Of a stretch of DNA of 64,000 nucleotides, positions 23,610-32,557 are shown in pieces. The DNA is taken from positions 9,883 through 73,882 of the forward strand of contig NZ_DASRBQ010000163.1 of assembly GCF_035653575.1 (NCBI RefSeq). Direction: 5' to 3'. Each line of letters starts with the position of its first letter. Within the stretch, counting starts at the first letter, position 1. Below the pieces are notes generated by a model. That model was not told the origin of the DNA. It saw only the letters and a program-made list of their open reading frames with translations, and did not search any database. The position numbers and the translations under genes were made by a program. The DNA comes from Actinocrinis sp035653575. GTDB taxonomy: Bacteria > Actinomycetota > Actinomycetes > Streptomycetales > Catenulisporaceae.

Positions 23610-25247
23610 TCAGCGAGGCCAGCCGGGTGCGTCGGGGCGGGACTGCCAAGGCAGCGGTCCCGACGCGCGCCGGTACTCGACGCCGAGCGCGTCCAGCCTC
23701 CGTTCGTGCACTGCCAGGCGTCGCGCGAAGTCGCCGAAATCCCGGTCCCGCGAATCGCTCCACACGGTTTCGGCGAAGGCCGTCAGCCGGGGAAAGGCCA
23801 TGTAGTCGACGGCGCGGGCCGAGTCGATGTGCTCGGTCCAGATGTTGCACTGCGCGCCGAGTACGTGCCCTGCTTCGCTCTCGCTGAGCGCCGCGGGAAT
23901 GGGTTCGAAGGTGTAGACGTGCTCGAGCGACGAGACCTTGCCGATGGGGGTCGGCTCGCCCGGGTCGTCGGACTGGCGCCAGTCGAGATAGACCTGGTCC
24001 TCGGGACAGAGCACCACATCGTGTCCGCGCTTGGCGGCCGTGATCGCTCCGGTGATTCCGCGCCAGGAGGCGACGACCGCGTCTGGCGGCAGTTCGCCGT
24101 CGCAGATCTCGTCCCAGCCGTAGAGCACCCGGCCGTGGGCCGCGAGGTGCTCGGCGAGCCGGGCGACGTACCAGAACCGCAGCGCGTCGGCGTCCGGGAG
24201 TTCGCGTTCTGCGATGCGTTGCTTGGCGCGCGGGCTGGCCTCCCAGGGCCCGGTCGGGCATTCGTCGCCGCCGACGCCGATGTGCTTGGACGGGAACAGC
24301 TCGACGACCTCGTCGAAAACGTCGCGGAGGAACTGGAGGGTGGATTCCTCGGCGTTGAGTACGTTGTCGAGGATGCCCCAGCGCGTCGCGACCTCAGGCT
24401 GGTCGGGCTGGCTCGGCGAGTCGGTGTTGCCCAGGTGCGGATACGCGGCGATCGCGGCTCCGGCATGGCCAGGCACGTCGATTTCGGGCACGACGGTGAT
24501 GTGCCGGGCCGCCGCGTAGGCGACGATTTCCCTGATGTCGTCTTGGGTGTAGTAGCCGCCGTGCGGGCGGCCGTCGAACCGCTGGTGCCGCCGGTCACCG
24601 AGCGGGCTCTCCCGCCGCCAGGAGCCGACCTCGGTGAGACGCGGGTGGCGGCGGATCTCGAGGCGCCAGCCTTGGTCGTCGGTCAGGTGTAGATGCAGGA
24701 CGTTGAGTTTGTGCTGCGCTATCAGGTCGATGAAGCGCAGCACGTCCTGCTTGGGCAGGAAGTGGCGGGCCACGTCGAGCAGCGCGCCGCGCCAGCCGAA
24801 CCGGGGCCGGTCAGTGATCGTGACCGCCGGGACGTCCCAGGGGCCTGAGCTGATCGGCGCGCGGCGGAAGACGGCGGACGGCAAGAGCATGCGGAGTGTC
24901 TGTGCGGCGTAGAAGAGCCCTGCGGTGGTCTCCGCTTCGAGCAGGGCGCCGGTCGTGGTCACCGTCAGGCGGTAGCCCTCGGGGCCGAGGCTGGCGGTGC
25001 TCGTCGTGGGATCGGTCACGCGAAGGGTGATGGCGTCGGCTGGGCCGTGGCCGTCGCGTAGCGGAAGGCCGGTCGCTGGGCCGAGCGTACCGCGAAGCCA
25101 AGCGGCGACTTCGGCGCTGCGTTCGTCGGCATCGAGAACGGTGGTCGCGGTCAGCGTGAAGCGAAGCCGCACCGCCACGTCTATTTCCTGCGGCTCCGGG
25201 ATGAGCCCCAGATCCGAAAGGTCGTCGATCACTCCAGGCGTCGTCAT
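23610..25247 (-). CDS. Cytoplasmic beta-N-acetylhexosaminidase, GH20
   Basis: About 545 residues from ATG 25247. The N-terminal GH20b domain (about 20-145) precedes the catalytic barrel: RGALLDVARHFLP, HLHLTDDQGWRLEI, VPEIDVPGHAGAAIAAYP, and the Asp-Glu pair in IGVGGDECP, which acts through the substrate's own acetamido group. There is no signal peptide or lipobox, so it works on imported disaccharides. It starts 2 nt after the ridA stop and ends the kdgK-iclR-ridA-GH20 operon. Substrates would be chitobiose or a disaccharide ending in N-acetylglucosaminate. Confidence 0.92.
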   Translation of the reverse strand: MTTPGVIDDLSDLGLIPEPQEIDVAVRLRFTLTATTVLDADERSAEVAAWLRGTLGPATGLPLRDGHGPADAITLRVTDPTTSTASLGPEGYRLTVTTTGALLEAETTAGLFYAAQTLRMLLPSAVFRRAPISSGPWDVPAVTITDRPRFGWRGALLDVARHFLPKQDVLRFIDLIAQHKLNVLHLHLTDDQGWRLEIRRHPRLTEVGSWRRESPLGDRRHQRFDGRPHGGYYTQDDIREIVAYAAARHITVVPEIDVPGHAGAAIAAYPHLGNTDSPSQPDQPEVATRWGILDNVLNAEESTLQFLRDVFDEVVELFPSKHIGVGGDECPTGPWEASPRAKQRIAERELPDADALRFWYVARLAEHLAAHGRVLYGWDEICDGELPPDAVVASWRGITGAITAAKRGHDVVLCPEDQVYLDWRQSDDPGEPTPIGKVSSLEHVYTFEPIPAALSESEAGHVLGAQCNIWTEHIDSARAVDYMAFPRLTAFAETVWSDSRDRDFGDFARRLAVHERRLDALGVEYRRASGPLPWQSRPDAPGWPR

Positions 25248-25249
25248 AT

Positions 25250-25633
25250 TCAGTCGTCCAGCACCGCGAGCGCATCGATCTCGACGAGCATCCCGGCGGG
25301 CAGGCCGACGTACACGGTCGTGCGCGCCGGGAACGGTGCGCTGACGAACGTGCTGTAGACCTCGTTCATCGCCGCGAAGTCCGCGACGTCGGTGAGATAG
25401 ACCCGCATCATCATCACGTCGTCGAAGTCCGCGCCGGCGGCGCGCAGGATGGCCTGGACGTTGAGCAGCGTCTGCCGGGTCTGCTCGGCGACCGTCGTAC
25501 CCGCGAACTGCCCGGTCGCCGGATCGACCGGGCCCTGCCCGGCTACCTGCAGGATGTTGCCCTTGCGGACGGCCTGCGAATACGAGGCGACTGGCGCCGG
25601 CGCGTCCGCCGTGGTGACGGCGATCTTGGGCAT
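25250..25633 (-). CDS. ridA: RidA-family enamine/imine deaminase
   Basis: A 127-residue RidA/YjgF/UK114 protein. Typical blocks are APVASYSQAVRKGNILQVAGQGPVDPATG and a C-terminal RTTVYVGLPAGMLVEIDALAVL, including the conserved Arg. It hydrolyses reactive enamine or imine intermediates, such as 2-aminoacrylate, released by PLP dehydratases. The cluster contains a PLP deaminase on the divergent side that would make such an intermediate, which gives it a clear job here. It sits 2 nt from both neighbours in the operon. Confidence 0.9.
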   Translation of the reverse strand: MPKIAVTTADAPAPVASYSQAVRKGNILQVAGQGPVDPATGQFAGTTVAEQTRQTLLNVQAILRAAGADFDDVMMMRVYLTDVADFAAMNEVYSTFVSAPFPARTTVYVGLPAGMLVEIDALAVLDD

Positions 25634-25635
25634 CG

Positions 25636-26406
25636 CTAGTTCTCCTGGTCGTGGTGCGGGGATCGGGCGGTCCAGCCGAGTTCCGCGGAGGCGGCGTCGG
25701 CGGCGGCGAGTAGATCAGGGAGCAGGGCGAGCACGCCGGAATACGTGAGCGTGGGTTCGGGCACTGAGAGCGACGCAGCGGCCAGGACGGTACCGGCGGC
25801 GTCCCGGATCGGAGCCGCCACGCAGTTGATGTAGTCCTCATGCTCGGCGCGGTCTTCGGCGTGGCCTTGGGCGGCAACCTTGGCGAGCTCGGCCTCGAAG
25901 ACGCCCGGGTCGGTGATGGTGTTCGGCGTGTAGCGCTCGAAGCCGAGCCTGCTGATCGCGCCCTTGCGGCGCGGTTCGGGCAGCCCGGCGAGCAGGACCT
26001 TGCCGACCGCGGTGCAGTGCGCGGGGGCGAGTGCGCCGATGCGCGAGTTCATCCGTACGGGATGTCTGCTGTCGTACTTGTCGATGTAGACGACGGTGCC
26101 TTCCACGTACGCCGCGAGATGCACCGTGTGGCCGTGCTTCTGGTTGAGCGCGGCGAGGTGGGGCGCGGCGAGCCGGCGTATATCGAGATCGTCGAGGGCT
26201 TGGTGGGCCAGCGCGAACAGGCGCGGTCCGAGCCGGTACCGGTGTTGCTCGTCGTGGCGGGCGAAGCCCTGTGACTCAAGGGTCTGAAGCAGCCGGAGCA
26301 CGGTCGACTTGTGCACATCGAGCAGCGCGGCGAGTTGGTCGAGGGTCTTCGGGCCGCCGCCGAGGTCGGTCAGGATGCGCAGGGCGCGATCCACGGTCTG
26401 GCTCAT
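25636..26406 (-). CDS. IclR-family transcriptional regulator
   Basis: A 256-residue IclR protein. The winged helix is LDQLAALLDVHKSTVLRLLQTLESQGFARHD near residues 20-50, followed by the ligand domain with HTVHLAAYVEGTVVYIDKYDS, APAHCTAVGKVLLAGLP and HEDYINCVAAPIRDAAGTVLAAASLSVP. Its start overlaps the kinase stop by 4 nt. It very likely controls both divergent operons through the paired palindromes at 27475-27512, with a keto-deoxy sugar acid or aminosugar acid as effector. The effector is inferred. Confidence 0.93.
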   Translation of the reverse strand: MSQTVDRALRILTDLGGGPKTLDQLAALLDVHKSTVLRLLQTLESQGFARHDEQHRYRLGPRLFALAHQALDDLDIRRLAAPHLAALNQKHGHTVHLAAYVEGTVVYIDKYDSRHPVRMNSRIGALAPAHCTAVGKVLLAGLPEPRRKGAISRLGFERYTPNTITDPGVFEAELAKVAAQGHAEDRAEHEDYINCVAAPIRDAAGTVLAAASLSVPEPTLTYSGVLALLPDLLAAADAASAELGWTARSPHHDQEN

Positions 26407-27407
26407 GCGGCGCCTGCCTTGATCTCATTGATCTCGGCGCCGGGTGCCAGTTCGGCTACGCGGTCCGGTAGCTCTCCGGTCGCGAGAAAGCGCTCGATCG
26501 CCGCCTGGTCCGGCATCGTCCCGAGGTCGCCGCGCACCCGGAGGGCGCAGGACGCGGCGAGCGTGCCGAGCCGCAGCCGGTCTCGCAGCGGCAGCCCGCG
26601 TAGTGTCCCGGCGATGAATCCGGCGGCGAACGCGTCCCCGGCCCCGGTCGGTTCGGCGATCTCGACCGGCAGCGCGGGCACGTCGACCCGCTGGCCCGCC
26701 TCGAAGCCGACGGCCCCGTCAGCCCCCTGTTTCACCACGAGGGTGCGCGGCTCGGGCATCAGCCGGCGCAGCTCGTCCGGATCGCCGACGCCGCAGACCG
26801 CCTCGGCTTCGTCGGCGCCGATGAAGACCAGGTCGGCGCGGCGGGCCAGGTCGATCAGCACCGCCGGGTCGCGCCCGGCCCACAGTGCGGGACGGAAGTT
26901 CACGTCGAAGGCGACGATTCGGCCGGGCTGCGGCGAGTCCAAGAATGCCGAGGCGAGTGCGGCACAGGAATCCGAGATCGCTGCGGTGATGCCGCTGAAG
27001 TGCAGAAGCGGTGTATCGCGGACGGCAGCGGCGTCAGCCAGGGCCGGGCTCATATCGCAGGCCGCTGATCCGGCGCGGTAATAACGCATGACGGTGGACG
27101 GCGAGCCCCCAGCCGTATCCGCGCGGGAATCGACGATTTCCTTGACGTACAGGCCGGTTTGGCGACGCGGATCGACTTCGACATCTGACACGTCCACGCC
27201 GTGCCCGGCGAGCGTGCGCAGGATTACGCGGCCGAAGTGGTCGTCGCCGACCCGGCCGACCCAGCGGGCCTGAATGCCGAGCGCCGCGAGCGTGCACGCG
27301 ACGTTGGCCTCGGCGCCGCCGACGGTTAGCGCGTATTCGGTCGCGTCCTCGTCGGGGATGAGCACCGCCAGGGCCTCACCGACGCAGGTCACCGCCCGAT
27401 CAATCAC
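26403..27407 (-). CDS. kdgK: PfkB-family kinase, probable 2-keto-3-deoxygluconate kinase
   Basis: A 334-residue ribokinase-family protein starting from GTG. Motifs are TVGGAEANVACTLAALG, RVGDDHFGR, and PTGAGDAFAAGFIAGTL with the catalytic Asp. The middle part YVKEIVDSRADTAGGSPSTVMRYYRAGSAA resembles KDG kinases, which read a linear keto acid. The KDPG aldolase gene in the divergent operon makes KDG kinase the natural reading: KDG plus ATP to KDPG. It is the first gene of its operon, directly next to the operator region. Confidence 0.85.
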   Translation of the reverse strand: MIDRAVTCVGEALAVLIPDEDATEYALTVGGAEANVACTLAALGIQARWVGRVGDDHFGRVILRTLAGHGVDVSDVEVDPRRQTGLYVKEIVDSRADTAGGSPSTVMRYYRAGSAACDMSPALADAAAVRDTPLLHFSGITAAISDSCAALASAFLDSPQPGRIVAFDVNFRPALWAGRDPAVLIDLARRADLVFIGADEAEAVCGVGDPDELRRLMPEPRTLVVKQGADGAVGFEAGQRVDVPALPVEIAEPTGAGDAFAAGFIAGTLRGLPLRDRLRLGTLAASCALRVRGDLGTMPDQAAIERFLATGELPDRVAELAPGAEINEIKAGAA

Positions 27408-27467
27408 GTGCCGCCGCCCTCCCGCTCCGCGTGGTCATGCCTTGCCGTACCGCGCTGCCGGATGCTA

Positions 27468-27512
27468 CAACCGGTTGAGCAATATGCGCAATCACGTTGC
27501 ATATGTTGCAAC
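27468..27512. promoter_or_regulatory. Tandem IclR-type operators between divergent operons
   Basis: GTTGCA-N5-TGCAAC (27496-27512) is a perfect 17-bp inverted repeat. A second, TTGAGC-N5-GCGCAA (27475-27491), has the same layout with one mismatched pair, and the centres are 21 bp apart, two helical turns. CAACCGGTTG at 27468-27477 is a further perfect palindrome. The block lies between the kdgK GTG (27407) and the deaminase GTG (27540). It is the expected binding region for the IclR protein encoded in the cluster. Confidence 0.65.
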
Positions 27513-27539
27513 AAGGCGAGCTTATTCGCGAGGAGGGTC

Positions 27540-28805
27540 GTGGACGGCGCAGCACTTGGGGCCTTGGCCGCTGAGCGGATCGACTGGCGATACAAGGGTT
27601 TTCCGGCGCGATTCGACGGGCTGACAGTGGGCGACCTCGTCGCGACCAAGCCTGCGCTCACGCAGTTCGGCACTCCCCTGCTCGTCCTCGATGGTCCCGC
27701 GCTCAACCACAATCTGACCCTGATGGCCCAGTACTGCGCGAAGCACGGGGTCGACCTCGCACCCCACGGCAAGACCACGATGGCTCCGCAGCTGTTCGCC
27801 CGCCAACTCGACGCCGGCTGCTGGGGAATCACCGCCGCGACGATCGCGCACCTGCGGACCTACCGGGCGTTCGGGGTCGCGACGATCGTGCTCGCCAATC
27901 AGCTCGTCGACGCCGACTCGCTGCGCTGGGTCGCCGGCGAGCTGCGCCGCTCGCCGCGGTTCCGCCTGCTGTGCTTCGCCGATTCGGTCGCCGGAGCGCA
28001 GCTGATGCAGGCGGCCCTCGCCGAGGCGGACGCGCCGCGCCCGGTGGAGATCGTGATCGACCTCGGCGCACCGGGCGGCCGGACCGGCTGCCGGAACCTG
28101 GACGAAGCGCAGGCTGTGGCGCGTGCGGTTCGCGCGGCGGATCGGCTGCGGCTCGTCGGCGCCGGCGGCTTCGAGGGGGCATTGGCTCCCGATCGCGCGC
28201 CGCAGAGCGTCGAGCACATCCGTGAGTATCTTCGTTCTCTGCGCCAGCTCGTGGTCCGGCTCGACGAGGCGGGGTTGTTCGACGAGACCGAGGAGATCAT
28301 CGCGACGGCCGGCGGCAGCGCGTACTTCGACGATGTGGTCGAGATCCTCGGCGGTGAGTGGAAGGCCTCCCGGCCGGTGCGGACCGTGTTGCGCAGCGGC
28401 GCCTATATAACGCATGACGACGGCCACTATCGAAGGCTGACACCGCTTGCCGCAGACGCCGGTTTCCGGCCCGCGCTCAGCGTCCGCGGTCGCGTGCTCT
28501 CGACTCCCGAGCCGGGTCTCGCGCTGCTGGACTTCGGTAAACGCGACGCGCCGTTCGACCTGGGCCTGCCCGAGCCGCACACCGTCGAGCGCGCGGACGG
28601 CTCTACGCAACGACTGACCGGCTGTTCGATCGCCGCACTCGCCGACCAGCACGCTTTTCTGCGGCATGGCGACGACACGCGGTTGCGCGTCGGCGAGGTC
28701 GTCGCCTGCGGCATCTCGCATCCGTGCACTGCTTTCGACAAGTGGCAGCTGATTCCGGTCGTCGAGGAAGGGCACGTCGTGGACGTTATCCGCACGTTCT
28801 TCTAG
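27540..28805 (+). CDS. PLP-dependent D-amino-acid deaminase (alanine-racemase N-terminal fold)
   Basis: About 421 residues from GTG 27540, which follows GAGGAGGG; the frame extends upstream to 27408 but without a ribosome site. The PLP Lys lies in DLAPHGKTTMAPQLF near residue 80, and the D-serine-dehydratase-like C-terminal domain ends in ACGISHPCTAFDKW, whose His and Cys are the zinc ligands of that family. The fold type III family covers D-serine and D-threonine dehydratases. In this cluster it could remove ammonia from 2-amino-2-deoxygluconate to give 2-keto-3-deoxygluconate. D-Ser or D-Thr is the alternative substrate. Confidence 0.85.
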   Translation: MDGAALGALAAERIDWRYKGFPARFDGLTVGDLVATKPALTQFGTPLLVLDGPALNHNLTLMAQYCAKHGVDLAPHGKTTMAPQLFARQLDAGCWGITAATIAHLRTYRAFGVATIVLANQLVDADSLRWVAGELRRSPRFRLLCFADSVAGAQLMQAALAEADAPRPVEIVIDLGAPGGRTGCRNLDEAQAVARAVRAADRLRLVGAGGFEGALAPDRAPQSVEHIREYLRSLRQLVVRLDEAGLFDETEEIIATAGGSAYFDDVVEILGGEWKASRPVRTVLRSGAYITHDDGHYRRLTPLAADAGFRPALSVRGRVLSTPEPGLALLDFGKRDAPFDLGLPEPHTVERADGSTQRLTGCSIAALADQHAFLRHGDDTRLRVGEVVACGISHPCTAFDKWQLIPVVEEGHVVDVIRTFF

Positions 28806-28841
28806 ACAGCACCGACCTCTGAACACCGGCAAGGCGAGAGT

Positions 28842-30482
28842 GTGAGCGCGATGGAAAACAAGGGCACGGATACGGCGCCGAGAGTGCTGTTCCGCGGCTG
28901 CCACGTGATCGACGGTACCGGCGCGCCGCGGACACGCGCCGATGTCGCGCTCGCGGGCGGAAGGATCGCGTCCGTCGGCGAGGAGGCCGCCCAGTTCGAA
29001 GCCGATCGCGTCGTCGACGCCTCAGGGCTCATACTCGCTCCCGGGTTCATCGACATGCACGCGCACTCGGACCTGGCGCTGCTCGTCGACAAGGAGCATC
29101 TGGCGAAGACGTCCCAGGGCGTCACGCTCGAAGTCCTCGGCCAGGACGGCCTGAGCTACGCCCCGGTGGACGACGGCGCGCTGAAACAGTTGCGCCAGCA
29201 GATCTCCGGCTGGCACGGCGACCCCGAGGACCTCGCCTGGGACTGGCGCACCGTCGGCGAGTACCTGGACCGGATCGACGAGGGCTGCGCCGTGAACGCG
29301 GTCTACCTCGTGCCTCAGGGAACACTGCGAATGCTGTGCGTCGGCAATGACGATCGTCCGGCGACTGAGCCTGAGCTGGCCGCGATGCGACGCCTGCTCG
29401 CCGAGGGGTTGCAGCAAGGCGCGGTCGGCATGAGCAGCGGTCTGACATACACGCCGGGCATGTATGCGGACACTGACGAGCTGATCGAGCTGTGCCGCGT
29501 GGTCGCCGAGCACGGCGGCTATTACAGCCCGCACCACCGCAGCTACGGCATCGGCGCCATCGAGGCCTACGAGGAGATGATCCGGGTCAGCGAACAGTCC
29601 GGCTGCCCGCTTCACCTCGCGCACGCGACGCTGAACTTCTCCGTCAACGCGGGCCGGGCGCCGGACCTACTGGAGCTGATCGACGAAGCCTCCGCGCGCG
29701 GCGTGGACATCACGCTCGACAGCTATCCCTACCTTCCCGGGGCGACGACGCTCGCCGCGTTGCTGCCCAGCTGGGCGGCGATCGGCGGCCCGGACGCGCT
29801 CGCGGCCCGGCTGCGCGACCCTGCCGCCCGCGCGCGGATGACGGCGGACCTCGAAGTCACCGGCTCGGACGGGTGCCACGGCGTACCGATCGACTGGGCC
29901 GCGATCCAGATCAGCGGCACGCGGCACGCGTCCAACAGCGCGCTGGCCGGCCTGACCGTGGCCGAGGCCGCCGCGCGGGCCGGCCAGCCGCCCGCAGAGT
30001 TCTGCTTCGACCTGCTGCTCGCCGACGACCTGGGCGTCTCCTGCCTGCTGCACGTCGGCAACGAGGAGAATGTGCGCACCATCCTGCGGCACCCCGCGCA
30101 CCTCGTCGGCAGCGACGGTCTGCTGATCGGCGAGCGGCCGCATCCGCGCGCGTGGGGCACCTTCCCGCGCTACCTCGGGCACTACGTGCGGGAGGAAGGA
30201 CTGCTCACGTTGGAGGAGTGCATCGCGCAGATGACCGGCCGGGCGGCGCGCCGACTCGGACTTACCGACCGCGGAAGGGTCGCGCCGGGACTGGCTGCCG
30301 ACGTAGTGTTGTTCGACCCCGAGAAGGTGGCCGACCGGGCGACGTTCGAGCAGCCGCGTCGAACCGCGACCGGCATCCCCTACGTTCTGGTCGGCGGAGA
30401 ATTCGTGATCGACGACCATCGGCGCACTCAGACCACACCGGGGCGGGCGCTGCGGCGCGGCGCGCGGCGGCGGAACCCATGA
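28842..30482 (+). CDS. N-acyl-D-amino-acid deacylase-like amidohydrolase
   Basis: A 546-residue amidohydrolase starting from GTG. It carries the metal pair in PGFIDMHAHSDLALL, the EVLGQDGLSYAP block, SGLTYTPGMYADTDEL, LHLAHATLNF and VGSDGLLIGERPHPRAWGTFPRYLG, as in D-aminoacylases. One substrate-facing block differs: where D-aminoacylases usually have a His-Met-Arg-x-Glu run, this protein has GGYYSPHHRSYG, with the Glu lost. That could mean a non-amino-acid substrate such as N-acetylglucosaminate. It starts 36 nt after the deaminase gene and overlaps the possible upstream start of the aldolase gene. Confidence 0.85.
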   Translation: MSAMENKGTDTAPRVLFRGCHVIDGTGAPRTRADVALAGGRIASVGEEAAQFEADRVVDASGLILAPGFIDMHAHSDLALLVDKEHLAKTSQGVTLEVLGQDGLSYAPVDDGALKQLRQQISGWHGDPEDLAWDWRTVGEYLDRIDEGCAVNAVYLVPQGTLRMLCVGNDDRPATEPELAAMRRLLAEGLQQGAVGMSSGLTYTPGMYADTDELIELCRVVAEHGGYYSPHHRSYGIGAIEAYEEMIRVSEQSGCPLHLAHATLNFSVNAGRAPDLLELIDEASARGVDITLDSYPYLPGATTLAALLPSWAAIGGPDALAARLRDPAARARMTADLEVTGSDGCHGVPIDWAAIQISGTRHASNSALAGLTVAEAAARAGQPPAEFCFDLLLADDLGVSCLLHVGNEENVRTILRHPAHLVGSDGLLIGERPHPRAWGTFPRYLGHYVREEGLLTLEECIAQMTGRAARRLGLTDRGRVAPGLAADVVLFDPEKVADRATFEQPRRTATGIPYVLVGGEFVIDDHRRTQTTPGRALRRGARRRNP

Positions 30483-30499
30483 CGGACGCGGAGGTACGA

Positions 30500-31195
30500 A
30501 TGCAGGCATCGCAGGTTCACGGGTCGGCGCACGCGCAGGCACTCGAACACCCCACACGGCGTCCCGACCCGCTGGATCTGCTGGCCCGCGACCGCGTGCT
30601 GTGCATCGTGCGCGCCAACCAGGTCGCCGACGCGGCGGGGCTGGCCGCGGCGCTGGCCGCAGCGGGCATCCGGCTGGTCGAGTTCACCTTCACCATCCCC
30701 GGCGTGCTCGAGGCGATCGAAGAGGCGGCCGAGGTGCCCGGCAGCGTGATCGGCGCGGGAACGGTGCTGACGGCGAGTCACGCCCGCGACGCGGTGGCCG
30801 CGGGCGCGCGCTTCCTGCTGACGCCCGACATACGGCCGGACGTCGCGACGGCGGCGCAGGCGTGCGGCGTGCCGCTGATCATGGGCGCGCTCACGCCGAC
30901 CGAGCTGAGCCGGGCATTCGAGCTCGGGGCGGCGGCGGTCAAGGTGTTCCCGGCGCGGATCGGCGGCCCGGCTTACCTGCGCGACCTGCTCGGACCGTTC
31001 CCCGGCGCCCGGCTGATCCCCACCGGCGGGGTCAACGCGGCGAACGCCCGAGGGTTCCTCGACGCCGGAGCGGCCGCGGTCGGCGCGGGGACCGACGTGG
31101 TGCCGCCGACCCTGGTCGAGCGCGGCGACCACGAGGCCATCGCCGAGAAGGCGCGGGAGTTCGTGCGGGCGCTCGAGCCGGAGCCGCAACAGTAG
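30500..31195 (+). CDS. eda: 2-keto-3-deoxy-6-phosphogluconate (KDPG) aldolase
   Basis: About 231 residues from ATG 30500, preceded by GGAGG at 7 nt; an ATG at 30479 overlapping the deacylase stop is the alternative. The class I aldolase barrel shows RVLCIVRANQ, the Glu in GIRLVEFTFTIPG, GAGTVLTASHARDAVAAGA, the Schiff-base Lys in AAAVKVFPA, and the phosphate loop IPTGGVNAANA. It splits KDPG to pyruvate and glyceraldehyde 3-phosphate; relatives also cleave 4-hydroxy-2-oxoglutarate. It closes the divergent operon and, with the KDG kinase, completes an Entner-Doudoroff-like ending. Confidence 0.9.
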   Translation: MQASQVHGSAHAQALEHPTRRPDPLDLLARDRVLCIVRANQVADAAGLAAALAAAGIRLVEFTFTIPGVLEAIEEAAEVPGSVIGAGTVLTASHARDAVAAGARFLLTPDIRPDVATAAQACGVPLIMGALTPTELSRAFELGAAAVKVFPARIGGPAYLRDLLGPFPGARLIPTGGVNAANARGFLDAGAAAVGAGTDVVPPTLVERGDHEAIAEKAREFVRALEPEPQQ

Positions 31196-31216
31196 CGCTC
31201 CTGGGCCCGGCCGCGC

Positions 31217-32323
31217 TCAGCGCGTCTCAGGGTCCTTCGTCGTCTCCGCGGCGATGAACCGGACCAGTCCGCGCTGGCCGGAGTCGGCCAACGCAGTGCG
31301 CTGCCGCTGGCTGCCGTTGCCCTCCTGCAGGGTCCGCTCGACCAGCGCCGTCACCTGATCGGCGTCTCCGTGCTCCGCCAGGGCGGGGTGCACGTGCCGC
31401 AGCAGGGCGCGGGCAGCCTCCCGCGCCGCGATCGGCCTTCCCTCGGCGCCGATCAGTGAGCCGTCGAGGCCGTGGCGCGCCGCGTGCCAGCCGGCCGCAG
31501 AGGCGATCTCCGGCAGCGTCTCGGGCTCCGGCTCGCCGGCCTCGTGCCGCCAGATCGCCGTCTGCGTCAGGCCTCTGATCAGGCCGGCCAGCATGACGGC
31601 CTCCTCGACGCGCAGCTGCACGTCCGAGGCGCGCACCTCGACCGTGGAATAGCGTTCGGACAGCCGCGCCTGCCAGTAGACCTGGTGCACGTCGCGGATC
31701 ACTCCCCCGGTCACGAGGCCGCGCACGCGCCGCTCGTAGTCGGACGCGTCGGCGAAGGCCGGGGGCGGCCCGCTGACCGGCCAGCGGCCGAAGACCACGG
31801 TGCGCCAGCTGGCGAAGCCGGTGTCGCGGCCGCCCCAGAACGGGGAGTTGCCGGAGAGCGCGACCAGCACCGGCAGCCAGCGCCGCAACCGGTTGAGCAC
31901 CGCGACGCCGGTGGCCCGGTCCGGGATGCCCACGTGCACGTGCATGCCGTTGATCAGCTGTTCGTCGACGAGTTGCGGCGCATCCTGGTAAAGGCCGCGG
32001 TAGCGCGGGGTGTCGGTGATGACGGCCGGCCCCTCCTGCCGGAACGGGGCCGCGGCGGTGGCCGCCAGCAGGCAGCCGACCTGGCTCGCGGCCTCGCCCA
32101 GGCAGTGCCGCAGCCGCAGCAGGTGGCCGCCCACCTCGTCCAGCGTCTCGCAGACCGGGGTGGCCACCTCGAGCTGGGCGAGCAGCAGCTCGTGCTGCAC
32201 CTCGGCGCTCGCGAGCCCGGGTTGCATCCCGGCCGCCCGGCAGACCTCGTCAGCCGCCGGCGCGGGGTAGCCGCTGGCCTCATCGAGCAGCAGGTACTCC
32301 TCCTCGACCCCGAGCGTGATCAC
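31217..32323 (-). CDS. YbdK-family carboxylate-amine ligase (glutamate-cysteine ligase 2)
   Basis: About 368 residues from GTG 32323, the usual family length; the frame continues upstream but without family character. The N-terminal ITLGVEEEYLLLD, the middle QLINGMHVHVGIPDRATG and SGNSPFWGGRDTGFASWRT are signatures of glutamate-cysteine ligase family 2. Members show weak gamma-glutamylcysteine synthetase activity, and many actinobacterial ones have unknown roles. GGAGGG lies 12 nt ahead of the start, slightly far. It is convergent with the aldolase gene, with 21 bp between stops. Confidence 0.87.
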   Translation of the reverse strand: MITLGVEEEYLLLDEASGYPAPAADEVCRAAGMQPGLASAEVQHELLLAQLEVATPVCETLDEVGGHLLRLRHCLGEAASQVGCLLAATAAAPFRQEGPAVITDTPRYRGLYQDAPQLVDEQLINGMHVHVGIPDRATGVAVLNRLRRWLPVLVALSGNSPFWGGRDTGFASWRTVVFGRWPVSGPPPAFADASDYERRVRGLVTGGVIRDVHQVYWQARLSERYSTVEVRASDVQLRVEEAVMLAGLIRGLTQTAIWRHEAGEPEPETLPEIASAAGWHAARHGLDGSLIGAEGRPIAAREAARALLRHVHPALAEHGDADQVTALVERTLQEGNGSQRQRTALADSGQRGLVRFIAAETTKDPETR

Positions 32324-32557
32324 CCCGACCGGATACCCTCCGACGGCGCTCAAAACCGCTCCGCACGAGTGGTTCACGCCGCACCGACGTGGGCGGTCAC
32401 CTGCGGTCAAGTCCCGGCAATGGCCGGGCCAAGCCGGCCGCGATCCGGGCCCGCGACCGCCGACAGGGGCCTGCGTTTCCCGTACCGTAAGCAGCGCCGC
32501 CCGTGTCGAGCGCGGCGGGCGCGCGCGGAGCGCTGTGACGACCCCGGGGAGGGCCGG

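Noticed and set aside
23565..28842. DasR-type sites (ACTGGTCTAGACCA-like) in the aminosugar cluster
   Set aside because: I looked in the intergenic gaps and found none; the only clear palindromes suit the IclR protein.
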